From the NCBI GenBank assembly GCA_947460825.1, contig CANHHA010000004.1, positions 37,550 to 101,549 of the forward strand: DNA of 64,000 nucleotides, read 5' to 3'. Within the stretch, counting starts at the first letter, position 1. The number at the start of each line of letters is the position of its first letter. Origin of the DNA: Flavobacteriales bacterium (GTDB taxonomy: Bacteria > Bacteroidota > Bacteroidia > Flavobacteriales_D > Crocinitomicaceae). A program made the position numbers and the translations under genes. Below the pieces are notes generated by a model, which saw only the letters and a list, made by a program, of their open reading frames with translations, was not told the DNA's origin and ran no database searches. Positions 38,414-47,720 of the stretch are shown piece after piece.

Positions 38414-39073
38414 ATGAGACTACATAAAGAAGGACAGGTCATCATGACCATAGCAACCCTTATCACGGGTATATTAATCGCGGCAATTTGGGCTTTACTC
38501 GGTACATCTATCGTTTGGCTAAGCATATTCTTGGCGCTAATTCCGTTGGTTTTTTTAATATTGGTAGTACAATTTTTCCGGGTTCCGAATCGAAAAATCG
38601 CGGGGAATTCTTCCGAAGTTATTTGTCCTGCGGATGGGAAAGTTGTTGTCATTGAACGAGTATTTGAACCGGAATTCATCCAAGAAGAATGCATACAGAT
38701 TTCCATTTTCATGTCTCCACTAAACGTACATGCGAATTATGCTCCGATTGCGGGGCGCGTGGTGTATACCAAGCATCACCAAGGGAGTTATTTAGTAGCG
38801 TGGCATCCGAAAAGTTCAACAGAGAATGAACGATCTACGCTAGTATTGGAAACGGAATCCAAAAAACATGTATTAGTTCGGCAAATAGCTGGTGCTGTTG
38901 CGCGCAGAATTTGCTTCTATGCACGCCAGGATTACGAATACAAAAAGGGCGAGGAATTTGGATTTATAAAATTTGGATCACGAGTTGACGTATTCCTACC
39001 CTTGGATGCTAAGATTCAGGTAAGCATTGGTCAAAAAGTTAAAAATCGTGAAGATATTCTTGCAATCATTTAA
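38414..39073 (+). CDS. psd: Phosphatidylserine decarboxylase-related proenzyme
   Basis: Decarboxylates phosphatidylserine to phosphatidylethanolamine and self-cleaves to create its pyruvoyl cofactor. The 219 residues fit the short PSD-A type. Two membrane segments lie at about residues 12-50. FMSPLNVHANYAPIAG carries the conserved histidine, and the self-cleavage site is the Gly-Ser in FIKFGSRVDVFLP near residue 184. It starts 9 bases after cdsA in a likely rsfS-ftsH-cdsA-psd operon. Confidence 0.95.
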   Translation: MRLHKEGQVIMTIATLITGILIAAIWALLGTSIVWLSIFLALIPLVFLILVVQFFRVPNRKIAGNSSEVICPADGKVVVIERVFEPEFIQEECIQISIFMSPLNVHANYAPIAGRVVYTKHHQGSYLVAWHPKSSTENERSTLVLETESKKHVLVRQIAGAVARRICFYARQDYEYKKGEEFGFIKFGSRVDVFLPLDAKIQVSIGQKVKNREDILAII

Positions 39074-39101
39074 TTTCATTACTTTTAAAAAAAAATATAC
39101 C

Positions 39102-39311
39102 ATGAAAAAATTAGTTTTAGCTGTTGCCTTGGTTACCATGAGTGGTTCCCTTGCTTCTAAAGTTTACGCTGCGCAAACTGGCGTTAAAATGGAATTCAAT
39201 GATGATGACAAAAAGAAAAAGAAAAAGAAAAAAGGAAGTTGCTCCAGCACTGAACAAAAGAAATGTTGTTCAGGTACAACTCAGAAGTCTGGATGTAGCG
39301 ATAAGCATTAA
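39102..39311 (+). CDS. Small exported Lys/Cys-rich protein of unknown function
   Basis: A 69-residue protein with a signal peptide (KLVLAVALVTMSGSLASKVYA) and a mature part of only about 45 residues. It has a short acidic patch (FNDDD), an unbroken run of eight lysines, and then six cysteines among Ser, Thr and Lys up to a His at the end. The Cys/His content suggests metal or redox chemistry, which is inference. An in-frame start further upstream (inside psd) is rejected because the ATG at 39102 starts the signal peptide. A near-consensus box TACTTTTA lies 15 nt before it, and a strong terminator follows. Confidence 0.78.
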   Translation: MKKLVLAVALVTMSGSLASKVYAAQTGVKMEFNDDDKKKKKKKKGSCSSTEQKKCCSGTTQKSGCSDKH

Positions 39312-39327
39312 TCAAACGCATTCTAAT

Positions 39328-39356
39328 AAAAAAGGGGCCTAGGCCCCTTTTTTATT
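39328..39356. terminator. Bidirectional intrinsic terminator
   Basis: A stem of ggggcc / ggccccc-type pairing (aaaaaaaggggcc, 2-base centre, ggcccctttttt) is almost perfectly palindromic, with an A run on the left and a T run on the right. It terminates both the small exported protein gene and the convergent acyl-CoA ligase gene. Confidence 0.88.
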
Positions 39357-41112
39357 ACTCAAAAATCTCATTGTAGGCGCGGCTATATTTTTCAAGAATC
39401 ACCTTCCTTTTCAACTTAAGTGTTGGCGTTAATTCATTGCCTTCAATCGAAAATAAATCCGGTAAGAGCTTGATTTTTTTAAGTTGCTCCCAATTTCCCA
39501 AATTCGCATTAACTTTTTCGACCTCTTCAAATATTCGTTTGTAAACGGTTGGGTCGGCGATTATTTGTTCATTACTCAGGGTCTCAAACGAAAGTTCATG
39601 TTGCTTGGCCCAAGCCCGTAGAAATGCATAATCAGGAACAATGAATGCTGCAGGGAACTTTTGATTCTCCCCGATCACCATGGCTTGCTCAATAAAACGA
39701 GATTCTTTCAAGGAATTCTCAATTGCCTGAGGCACAATGTATTTCCCTCCTGATGTTTTAAAAATCTCCTTTTTACGATCCGTTATTTTAAGATATTTAC
39801 CTTCGATGAACTCCCCTATATCTCCAGTTTTCAACCACCCATCTTCATCGAATACCTCTTTCGTAGCTACTTCATTATTATAATATCCCATCATAACATT
39901 GGGGCCCTTCACTAAAATTTCGCCGTCTGAAGCAATCATGACCTCAACGTCATCGATCAATGCACCAACGCTTCCAAAACGAATTCCGCGTTGAAATGAA
40001 TTCACTGAAATCACAGGGGATGTTTCTGTCATTCCGTACCCTTCAAGAATAGGAATACCCGCCGCAAGGAATATTCGCGATAATCTGGTCTGTAAAGCCG
40101 CGCTTCCGGAGGCAATAGCACGTACATTGCCACCCAAGGCTTCTTTCCATTTTTTGAAAATCAATGTTCTAGCGATGCCAAGTTTAACATAATACCACGA
40201 ACCTTTACCCGTTTGCTCGTATTCTTCAGCTAACCCTACCGCCCAGAAAAACAGTTTCTTCTTCACCCCTGATAAATCCTCTCCTTTCGCGATAATCTTA
40301 TCATATACCTTTTCAATGAGTCGAGGTACTGCACTGAATACATCGGGCTTAACCTCTCGAATATTATCGCCAATGGTTTCCATAGACTCCGCAAAATAAA
40401 TCGACGCCCCGATATACATGTACAAATAGTGCAGCATTCGTTCGTAAATATGGCACACCGGAAGAAAGGACAATACCTTAGAGGACTTATCCGCTGGGAT
40501 GGGCTCTTCGCAGGCAAGTACATTGGAAAGCACATTCTGGTGAGAAAGCATCACCCCTTTGGGGTTTCCTGTTGTTCCCGACGTATAAATAATGGTCAGT
40601 AAATCTTCAGGTTTAACCTGATCCATTCGTTCCTGCACCATCAATTCACTCACCTCATGATTCAGCATAAACAAGGTGTTCCAAGAGCTTACCTCATTCA
40701 ACTCGTCAAAGGCATAAACTTCCTTAAGAGTGGTCAACTGATGTTTCACTTCAGTGATTTTGTCTGCAATTTCTTGGTTCCCAACGAACATATAAGCCGC
40801 CGAGCAATCGTTTAAAATATAGGCGTAATCTTTGGCTGAAATGGTTGGATATAGTGGTACTAACACCGCTCCAACCTGTTGAACGGCTATGTCTAGTACA
40901 TTCCACTCATATCGATTCGTAGATGCCACAGCAATCCGATCACCGCTGGAAATCCCCATATGAATTAAGGCTTTGGAAAGTCGCATCGAGCGGTCTAAAA
41001 AATCCATAGTAGAAAGTGCTTGCCATTCGCCATTCACTTTCGTATTGAACATATTCTCTTGCGGGAAATTCTTTAACTGATGATAGGGGACATCAAATAA
41101 TCTATTCAACAT
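39355..41112 (-). CDS. Long-chain fatty acid--CoA ligase
   Basis: An AMP-forming acyl-CoA synthetase that activates fatty acids for degradation or lipid synthesis. The 585 residues match the long-chain family common in Bacteroidetes. The P-loop-like motif is TIIYTSGTTGNPKGVMLSH near residues 171-189. The motif GYGMTETSPVISVNS marks the adenylate site, and the hinge region is GWLKTGDIGEF followed by LKITDRKKEIFKTSGGKYI. The gene is monocistronic, bordered by a bidirectional terminator. Confidence 0.95.
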   Translation of the reverse strand: MLNRLFDVPYHQLKNFPQENMFNTKVNGEWQALSTMDFLDRSMRLSKALIHMGISSGDRIAVASTNRYEWNVLDIAVQQVGAVLVPLYPTISAKDYAYILNDCSAAYMFVGNQEIADKITEVKHQLTTLKEVYAFDELNEVSSWNTLFMLNHEVSELMVQERMDQVKPEDLLTIIYTSGTTGNPKGVMLSHQNVLSNVLACEEPIPADKSSKVLSFLPVCHIYERMLHYLYMYIGASIYFAESMETIGDNIREVKPDVFSAVPRLIEKVYDKIIAKGEDLSGVKKKLFFWAVGLAEEYEQTGKGSWYYVKLGIARTLIFKKWKEALGGNVRAIASGSAALQTRLSRIFLAAGIPILEGYGMTETSPVISVNSFQRGIRFGSVGALIDDVEVMIASDGEILVKGPNVMMGYYNNEVATKEVFDEDGWLKTGDIGEFIEGKYLKITDRKKEIFKTSGGKYIVPQAIENSLKESRFIEQAMVIGENQKFPAAFIVPDYAFLRAWAKQHELSFETLSNEQIIADPTVYKRIFEEVEKVNANLGNWEQLKKIKLLPDLFSIEGNELTPTLKLKRKVILEKYSRAYNEIFE

Positions 41113-41157
41113 ATGAAAAAAAATTAGTTAGTAGTCACTTTAAATGCCTAGCAAATC

Positions 41158-41418
41158 TTACTGATTCAAGGTATTTAACTTTTCGAGAAGCATTTCGGAT
41201 TTCTGATCAAAGTCGGTAACAATCCCTTTAAAATCAGCTTTTGTTTTCCCTGAATTCATGCGAGAAAGCAACTGGTTGTAGGTAGAAATCACCTCTTCAA
41301 TTAAACCCTCTGCTGCTTCCGCTTTATCGTCGTTAACTTCTTGAACATAGATACACTCATCAATCACATCAATGATCATTGCATTGATTTGTTTTTTTAA
41401 CATTCGTTTATTTGCCAT
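41158..41418 (-). CDS. Small helical conserved protein, function unknown
   Basis: An 86-residue protein that appears entirely alpha-helical, with heptad-like spacing of Ile, Leu and Met in MLKKQINAMIIDVIDECI and in the C-terminal DFDQKSEMLLEKLNTLN. There is no signal peptide or known motif. An exact TATATTTG box on the minus strand lies 13 nt upstream (41432-41439), supporting its expression. It runs divergently from the methyltransferase gene. I do not assign a function. Confidence 0.72.
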   Translation of the reverse strand: MANKRMLKKQINAMIIDVIDECIYVQEVNDDKAEAAEGLIEEVISTYNQLLSRMNSGKTKADFKGIVTDFDQKSEMLLEKLNTLNQ

Positions 41419-41477
41419 CGTGCGTTTTTTCCAAATATATTCATTTTAATCATAACAAAGCGCCCGAAGTAAATCGC

Positions 41478-41485
41478 TACTTTTG
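41478..41485 (+). promoter_or_regulatory. -7 promoter box of the RlmI-like gene (TACTTTTG), 4 nt before a GTG start
   Basis: An exact TAnnTTTG match with four bases (tact) before GTG at 41490. It decides the start: longer in-frame alternatives begin upstream of the promoter, and one would overlap the divergent gene. Confidence 0.6.
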
Positions 41486-41489
41486 TACT

Positions 41490-42662
41490 GTGATTGAAAT
41501 CATAACATTAAAGAAAGGAAAAGAAGCTTCCTTGCTCAGAAAACACCCTTGGGTATTTTCAGGGGCTATTGCTTCGAACTGCGAGGCATTCGAGGATGGG
41601 GCACTGGTTTCTGTCCATGGATGGAATGGTGCCTTCTTAGCCAAGGGGCACTTTCAGCATGGATCAATCGCCATTCGGATTCTATCCTTTAGCAACGAGG
41701 AACTCGATCAAGCATTTTGGAATCTCCGTTTAAAGGGAATGATTGAGTTACGAAAAAACCTAGGTTTATTATCACACACAAATTCCATTTTTAGAATTTG
41801 CCACGGTGAAGGGGACGAATTACCTGGATTAATCATTGATTATTATACAGGAGTAGCGGTTATTCAATGCCACTCCATTGGAATGATACAACATCTCAAG
41901 GAAATAACAGATGCGCTAATAATTAACCTCGGGGAAGCTTTAAGCGCCGTATATCATAAATCTTCAGAGACTTTACCTAAAAGACACGCGGTGCGCGACG
42001 AATATTTGTACGGACAAGCTACAACGCCACACCGCGCCATGGAGGATGGAATCACCTATGCCATTGACTGGGTTCAAGGACAAAAAACCGGATTTTTTAT
42101 TGATCAGCGAGACAATCGGACGCTATTGGGTAAATTATCTAAAGGAAAAAAAGTGCTCAATGCATTCTGTTACTCTGGCGGATTCAGTTTACAGGCTTTA
42201 AAACACGACGCAACCTTGGTTTATTCTTTAGATAGCTCTCAGAAAGCCATTGCCTTAGTTGCTGAAAATGTTGCGATTAATGGATTTCAAGACCGACATG
42301 TTTCTGTGGTGGCCGATGCGATGGACTTTATGAAAGATTTACCGGAAGCCTTCGATATCATCATTTTAGATCCTCCTGCCTTTGCGAAGCACCTGGACAA
42401 AAAGCACAAAGCGGTACAGGGATATAAACGGTTAAATGCCCATGCACTGAGGCAAATAAAGCCTGGTGGAATGTTAGTTACCTTCTCCTGTTCTCAAGTG
42501 ATTGATAAGGCTTTATTCAATCACACCATCATCTCTGCAGCGATTGAATCTAACCGAAAAGTAAAAATACTCTATCAATTACATCAACCTGCCGACCATC
42601 CAATTGGTGCTTTTCATCCAGAAGGTGAGTATTTAAAAGGGTTAGTGGTTTATGTCGAGTAA
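41490..42662 (+). CDS. RlmI-like class I SAM-dependent rRNA methyltransferase
   Basis: A 390-residue protein with an N-terminal PUA domain (LRKHPWVFSGAI near residues 13-24), a central adaptor region, and a Rossmann methyltransferase domain. The latter has VLNAFCYSGGFSLQALKHDA for the SAM site and DIIILDPPAFAK as motif IV, as in the 23S rRNA m5C1962 methyltransferase RlmI. The GTG at 41490 gives VIEIITLKKGKEAS, the usual first beta strand of these proteins. The last 11 bases overlap the MATE gene. Confidence 0.9.
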   Translation: MIEIITLKKGKEASLLRKHPWVFSGAIASNCEAFEDGALVSVHGWNGAFLAKGHFQHGSIAIRILSFSNEELDQAFWNLRLKGMIELRKNLGLLSHTNSIFRICHGEGDELPGLIIDYYTGVAVIQCHSIGMIQHLKEITDALIINLGEALSAVYHKSSETLPKRHAVRDEYLYGQATTPHRAMEDGITYAIDWVQGQKTGFFIDQRDNRTLLGKLSKGKKVLNAFCYSGGFSLQALKHDATLVYSLDSSQKAIALVAENVAINGFQDRHVSVVADAMDFMKDLPEAFDIIILDPPAFAKHLDKKHKAVQGYKRLNAHALRQIKPGGMLVTFSCSQVIDKALFNHTIISAAIESNRKVKILYQLHQPADHPIGAFHPEGEYLKGLVVYVE

Positions 42663-43992
42663 TCTCTTACCCTTAACGTATAAGTCTATCCTGGGTGTAG
42701 CCTTACCCATGATGGTTTCCGGCTTCATACAATCCATCGTGCTCATTACGGATTCTGCATTCATAAGCAGGTATAGCATTGAAGGGTTTGATGCAGTAGG
42801 CAATGCTGGATTGGCATATATCACCTTTTACATGATGCTTCTTGGAATGTCTGATGGTGCTCAAATCCTCATGGCGCGGAGAATTGGTGAGTCAAGATCA
42901 GACCAACTGGGCAGAATTCTCAACGCAACATGGATGATACTTGGGATTCTTGCCGTGATATTTTTTGTCGTGCTTACCCTCTATATTCCCTCATGGATTA
43001 GCTCCTATTCTCGGAATCAGGAGGTAGCTAAGTTACAAGGTGAATTCCTTCAACATAGGTCATTTGCCTTATTCTTTTGCATGATTACTTTAGGATTTCA
43101 GGCATTTTATCTAGCACGTGGAAAATCATGGGTGGTATTAATTGCTGCCATAATAACTGCCAGTACGAACATACTGTTAGATTATCTGCTCATCTTTGGC
43201 ATCGGAATATTTCCGGAAATGGGTGTGGCTGGTGCGGCGACCGCCTCGTCAATCGCGGATGGATTGGGAATGATGTTTTTGGTGATATTTACCATTGGCT
43301 CAAAAGAAAATAAATCATACAACTTATTTGGAAGCATAAAGGGTGTTTGGTTTGAGCTAAAGGAATTAATTAGTATCGGAACTCCCTTATTGTTTCAGGG
43401 GTTCTCTGCCCTATTCACGTGGACCTTGTTTTTCACGTGGATTGAACAAATGGGAAAATATCAGCTTACCGTATCACAAAACATCCGCTCCATTTATTTT
43501 TTGGCTTTTGTTCCAATATGGGGATTTGCTGGAACTACCAAAACGTATATTTCTCAATACATAGGAGCGGCAAAGCAACAAGAGCTACCACGAATTCAAC
43601 GCCGCATACAGCTGCTTACACTCCTATTTATGCTATTAACCTTTCATGGTGCAATTTTCTATCCGGAAACCTTGATATCCATAATCAACCCCCACGAGCA
43701 ATACCTTAAAGACAGCAGTGCTATTCTTCGTCTTATTGCAGGCTCTATCTTATTATATGCCTTAGTATCCGTTTATTTCCAAACCATTCATGGAAGTGGA
43801 AATACCGTAGCATCAATGACCATCGAAATAATCTCTGTTGGGGTTTATACGCTGAGTGTTTATCTGTTTATTAAAGTTTGGGCCTTTGATATTTATCATG
43901 TTTGGACCGTGGAATACATCTATTTTGGGACCATGGGACTCTTGTCTTATTTATATTTAAACTTATTTTCTTGGAACAATAAACGCATTTAA
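42652..43992 (+). CDS. MATE family efflux transporter
   Basis: An inner-membrane multidrug/toxin exporter with about 12 membrane segments in 446 residues. It has the internal duplication of the family, with MMVSGFIQSIVLITDSAF in the first half and IGTPLLFQGFSALFTWTLFF in the second. The substrate cannot be inferred. It overlaps the methyltransferase gene by 11 bases and abuts fmt, suggesting one transcript. Confidence 0.92.
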   Translation: MSSNLLPLTYKSILGVALPMMVSGFIQSIVLITDSAFISRYSIEGFDAVGNAGLAYITFYMMLLGMSDGAQILMARRIGESRSDQLGRILNATWMILGILAVIFFVVLTLYIPSWISSYSRNQEVAKLQGEFLQHRSFALFFCMITLGFQAFYLARGKSWVVLIAAIITASTNILLDYLLIFGIGIFPEMGVAGAATASSIADGLGMMFLVIFTIGSKENKSYNLFGSIKGVWFELKELISIGTPLLFQGFSALFTWTLFFTWIEQMGKYQLTVSQNIRSIYFLAFVPIWGFAGTTKTYISQYIGAAKQQELPRIQRRIQLLTLLFMLLTFHGAIFYPETLISIINPHEQYLKDSSAILRLIAGSILLYALVSVYFQTIHGSGNTVASMTIEIISVGVYTLSVYLFIKVWAFDIYHVWTVEYIYFGTMGLLSYLYLNLFSWNNKRI

Positions 43993-44937
43993 ATGGGATT
44001 AAACGTAGTATTCATGGGGACCCCTGCCTTCGCGAGTTACATGCTTGAGGGCTTGATTTCGTCGAACCATCGGGTTGTTGGTGTAGTGACGGTGGCTGAC
44101 AAACCTGCAGGACGAGGTCAACAGCTTAGGGAAAGTGCTGTAAAAGAAACCGCTAAAAAGGCGGAAATTCCAATACTTCAGCCGAGTTCGTTAAAAGATG
44201 AAACCTTTCTTGCAGCCTTACAGGCATTTAATGCTGATTTATTTGTGGTTGTTGCTTTCAGAATGTTACCCGAGGTGGTTTGGAACATGCCCTCACGGGG
44301 AACGATTAATCTTCATGCATCTCTTTTGCCTGATTATCGCGGTGCGGCACCAATTAATTGGGCTATTATTAACGGGGAAACAAAGACTGGATTAACGACA
44401 TTTTTTATTAATGCGACCATTGATTGTGGCGCAATTCTCAAGCAACATACCCTGGAAATATTACCTGGCACAACCGCAGGAGAACTGCATGATAAAATGC
44501 TTGACCCAGGGGTACATTTAATCAACGAAACATTAAATGACATAGAAAACAAGCTTGCCACATCCGTACCACAAGTGCTTATTGATTCGATACATGAAGC
44601 CCCAAAACTAACTAAACTCAACACCCGAATAGACTTTAACCATACCGGTGCAGAAATAACGAATCTGGTGAATGGATTAAATCCGTATCCAAGCGCGTAT
44701 TGCATATTAAAACATATCCCATCACAGCGCTTGATGAATTTTAAAATATTTGGCGGCGTGTTTATCGCGGACGAACACCCTCACGAGGGGCTTTCTTCGA
44801 ATAAAGATGGATTGCTATTTCCGTGTAAAGATGGGTATTTCTGTGTGCAAACACTTCAAATGGAAGGAAAGCGCGGAATGAATCATAAAGAATTCTTAGC
44901 AGGAAACGATATAAGTCAATTTACGGTGAGTATTTAA
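43993..44937 (+). CDS. fmt: Methionyl-tRNA formyltransferase
   Basis: Formylates initiator Met-tRNA using 10-formyl-tetrahydrofolate. The 314 residues match the family. The catalytic region SLLPDYRGAAPINWAIINGE (about residues 110-129) has the conserved Asn/His/Asp setting, with NLHA just before. The C-terminal tRNA-binding barrel begins about residue 205. The gene starts one base after the MATE stop. No def (deformylase) gene is nearby. Confidence 0.97.
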   Translation: MGLNVVFMGTPAFASYMLEGLISSNHRVVGVVTVADKPAGRGQQLRESAVKETAKKAEIPILQPSSLKDETFLAALQAFNADLFVVVAFRMLPEVVWNMPSRGTINLHASLLPDYRGAAPINWAIINGETKTGLTTFFINATIDCGAILKQHTLEILPGTTAGELHDKMLDPGVHLINETLNDIENKLATSVPQVLIDSIHEAPKLTKLNTRIDFNHTGAEITNLVNGLNPYPSAYCILKHIPSQRLMNFKIFGGVFIADEHPHEGLSSNKDGLLFPCKDGYFCVQTLQMEGKRGMNHKEFLAGNDISQFTVSI

Positions 44938-44991
44938 TCTTTTTTTAGGCTTGCTGTATTTTATTTGAAATAGTATTATTTTTAACCTTGA

Positions 44992-45345
44992 ATGTCAGAT
45001 TTCAAATCAAATAGAAAGGAACTTGATGAAGAGTTAGAGAAATTCATGCAATTGCTTGAAAATTTACTTCCTCACTATCATGATTTACTGAACAAAGAAC
45101 CACTCAACTCAGAAGAGCTAAAGCGTTTGGGTGAAATTGAACATTATTTAATTGGTGTAAATGCAAAGATCCTTGAAATCAAAAAACGCTTAGAGCAGGA
45201 CCTGTTTGGGCAATCCTTAGATGTTTATTATAAAACGAAAAGAGATGCTATTTCCGGAAATCCGCATGCAAAACTAAAATTAGAACGCATGAGGGATTCT
45301 TTTTCGGAGGCGCTGCAGGGTGGTGAAATCTTCAATTTCAATTGA
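44992..45345 (+). CDS. Hypothetical helical protein
   Basis: A 117-residue, strongly charged cytoplasmic protein, predicted helical almost throughout. It is rich in Glu, Lys and Leu, with coiled-coil-like stretches at ELDEELEKFMQLLENLLPHY and AKILEIKKRLEQDLFGQSLD. I recognise no family. Its ATG lies one base after TAACCTTG, which differs from the -7 consensus at one position. It stands between fmt and gpsA, each with its own likely promoter. Confidence 0.72.
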   Translation: MSDFKSNRKELDEELEKFMQLLENLLPHYHDLLNKEPLNSEELKRLGEIEHYLIGVNAKILEIKKRLEQDLFGQSLDVYYKTKRDAISGNPHAKLKLERMRDSFSEALQGGEIFNFN

Positions 45346-45379
45346 TTTTATTGATTTTTTTAGATTTCTAAAGAATCAT

Positions 45380-45387
45380 TAACTTTG
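45380..45387 (+). promoter_or_regulatory. -7 promoter box of gpsA (TAACTTTG), 3 nt before the ATG
   Basis: An exact TAnnTTTG match with three bases (aac) before the ATG at 45391. It also shows that the in-frame TTG at 45385 is not the start. It predicts a leaderless gpsA-lysC mRNA. Confidence 0.6.
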
Positions 45388-45390
45388 AAC

Positions 45391-46398
45391 ATGGTTAATA
45401 CTACACAACCGATGCGGATTGGGGTGATTGGAAGTGGAAGCTGGGCCACTGCATTAGTGAAGCTCTTTGCTAACAATCAATCTGAGATTCATTGGTGGGT
45501 TCGTTCCGAAGAATCGATTGCACACATTCAAGCCTTTAAACACAATCCTAAATACCTGCAATCTGCGGAGCTCGATGTTTCAACCTTAAGGTTAAGTAGT
45601 TCCTTAATCGAAGTAATTACAGCAAGTGACTGTTTGATAGTTGCCGTTCCTGCCGCATTCATTCATGAAGTTTTCCGGCAAATTGACCCCCATGTCTTTG
45701 AAGGTAAACGCATTATCTCAGCAGTCAAGGGCATTATTCCAGAATTCAATGCCATCCCTGCTCGATATTTTCACAAAAGTTTTGGAATTGCCTATTCAGA
45801 CATTGGGATTATATGTGGGCCATGTCATGCAGAAGAGGTTGCATTAGAGCGCTTATCCTATTTGACGGTTGGTTGCGATGATATCGAGCTCGCTGAGGAA
45901 GTAGCAAGATTGTTGCGATGCAGATATATAAAAGTTACGGTAAGTGAGGATTTATTTGGAGCGGAAATCTCGGCTATTTTAAAAAATGTATACGCACTAG
46001 CTTCCGGCATTTGCGCTGGACTTGGTTACGGCGATAACTTTCAAGCAGTGCTCGTATCCAATGCCATTCAAGAAATTGAGCGCTTTATTGAAGTGATAAA
46101 TCCCGTGCATCGAGATGTAAAAAACAGCGCCTACTTGGGGGATTTATTGGTGACGGCCTATTCTAAATTTTCTAGAAACCGAACCTTTGGGTTTATGATC
46201 GGAAAAGGATATTCGGTAAAAACTGCCACCTTAGAAATTGGTATGATTGCTGAAGGGTACTATGCAACCAAAAGTCTCATGGAAATGAACGAAAAATTCA
46301 ATGTGGATTTACCGATACTAACGGCTGTTTATCATATAATTTATGCCAATCGATCTGCCAGAAAAACCATGCAAGAATTAGCAGAAAAACTCAGTTAG
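45391..46398 (+). CDS. gpsA: Glycerol-3-phosphate dehydrogenase [NAD(P)+]
   Basis: Reduces dihydroxyacetone phosphate to sn-glycerol 3-phosphate, the backbone for phospholipids and so the supplier to plsC and cdsA. The protein is 335 residues. The nucleotide-binding fingerprint is GVIGSGSWATAL near the N-terminus, the catalytic lysine is in ISAVKGI, and the substrate-site lysine is in EISAILKNVYALASGI. lysC follows 2 bases later. Confidence 0.95.
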   Translation: MVNTTQPMRIGVIGSGSWATALVKLFANNQSEIHWWVRSEESIAHIQAFKHNPKYLQSAELDVSTLRLSSSLIEVITASDCLIVAVPAAFIHEVFRQIDPHVFEGKRIISAVKGIIPEFNAIPARYFHKSFGIAYSDIGIICGPCHAEEVALERLSYLTVGCDDIELAEEVARLLRCRYIKVTVSEDLFGAEISAILKNVYALASGICAGLGYGDNFQAVLVSNAIQEIERFIEVINPVHRDVKNSAYLGDLLVTAYSKFSRNRTFGFMIGKGYSVKTATLEIGMIAEGYYATKSLMEMNEKFNVDLPILTAVYHIIYANRSARKTMQELAEKLS

Positions 46399-46400
46399 CG

Positions 46401-47666
46401 ATGAAGGTATTTAAATTTGGGGGAGCATCGGTTAAGGATGCAGAAGCCATTAAAAATGTGGGATCTATTCTGTTGCGGTTTAAGCAAGAACCCGCATTGG
46501 TTGTCGTATCTGCCATGGGAAAAACCACCAACAAACTAGAAGAATGCCTTACCTATTTACTCGCTCAGGATCAACTGAATTACTATCACACCATTGATGG
46601 CTTGCGTGACTTTCATGTTGATGTTGCCGGTGCATTGTTTCATGATCAACACAGCAACGTATTCCGATTTATAGAAGACATTTTTGAACAGCTAAAAAAT
46701 AAATTTGACAAACCCCTCGCAGAACAAGACTCCTTTGAATATGACCAACTTGTTGCATTTGGAGAAGTGCTTTCCTCCTTTATCATTAATGAATACGTAC
46801 TCGAACTTGGATTAAAATCCGAATGGTTAGATGCCCGCCGGTTAATCCGAACAGACCATCACTATCAGGAAGCCAATGTAAATTGGGAGAAAAGTGAGGC
46901 ACTTATTACAGCACGATTAGAATCTTCCGTTCCACAAACCAACACCTTCATCACGCAAGGATTTATTGGGCATACCGCAGAGGGCTTCAGTACGACGCTC
47001 GGAAGAGAAGGGTCTGATTACTCAGCTGCCATATTCGCGTATTGTACTAACGCCACAGAGGTAACCATTTGGAAGGATGTTCCGGGAATGCTGAACGCAG
47101 ACCCGAAGTACTTTGACAATACGAAGTTGTTATCAAAAATCTCTTACCGAGAAGCCATAGAATTGGCATACTTCGGAGCGAGTGTTATTCACCCAAAAAC
47201 CATTAAACCGCTTCAAAATAAAAAGATTCCTCTCTACGTAAAAAGTTTTATTGCTCCGGAAGAGCCGGGAACAACGATTCAATCCGAAGGAGGGAATGAC
47301 CACTTAATTCCATCCTTTATTGTAAAAAAAAATCAAGTATTGATTACCATCAGTTCCTTGGATTTTTCCTTCATTAATGAAGATGCTTTGGCTAAAATCT
47401 TTGAGATTTTTTATACCACGCGAATCAAGATTAATCTCATGCAAAATTCCGCTTTGAACTTTTCTGTATTGGTGGATGGGGACAAAGTACATATGGAAAC
47501 ACTGATCAAGCATCTAAACCCTACCTTTACCTGCAAATACAACGAGGGAGTTGAATTAGTCACCATCAGACATTATAACCAAGCCACGGTGGTTCAAATG
47601 ACAGAGAATCGTGAGGTGTTGCTAGAACAACGCTCCCGACAAACGGCACGCTTCGTAATCCGATAG
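46401..47666 (+). CDS. lysC: Aspartate kinase
   Basis: Catalyses aspartate to 4-phosphoaspartate, the entry to lysine, threonine and methionine synthesis. The 421 residues are a monofunctional kinase without the homoserine dehydrogenase fusion that Bacteroidetes often carry. The substrate loop is KFGGASVKDAEAIKNVG at the N-terminus, and the nucleotide site includes TTLGREGSDYSAAIFA. The C-terminal 120 residues form the ACT regulatory region. It starts 2 bases after gpsA. Confidence 0.95.
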   Translation: MKVFKFGGASVKDAEAIKNVGSILLRFKQEPALVVVSAMGKTTNKLEECLTYLLAQDQLNYYHTIDGLRDFHVDVAGALFHDQHSNVFRFIEDIFEQLKNKFDKPLAEQDSFEYDQLVAFGEVLSSFIINEYVLELGLKSEWLDARRLIRTDHHYQEANVNWEKSEALITARLESSVPQTNTFITQGFIGHTAEGFSTTLGREGSDYSAAIFAYCTNATEVTIWKDVPGMLNADPKYFDNTKLLSKISYREAIELAYFGASVIHPKTIKPLQNKKIPLYVKSFIAPEEPGTTIQSEGGNDHLIPSFIVKKNQVLITISSLDFSFINEDALAKIFEIFYTTRIKINLMQNSALNFSVLVDGDKVHMETLIKHLNPTFTCKYNEGVELVTIRHYNQATVVQMTENREVLLEQRSRQTARFVIR

Positions 47667-47720
47667 GAAATACCTTGTTTGTGGTATTAAAAATTGAAAT
47701 AGTTAGGGTAATTTTACAAC

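Noticed and set aside
47668..47692. Possible hairpin aatacc/ggtatt after lysC
   Set aside because: The stem is only six A/T-rich pairs and the following run is A, not T, so it is not a plausible plus-strand terminator.
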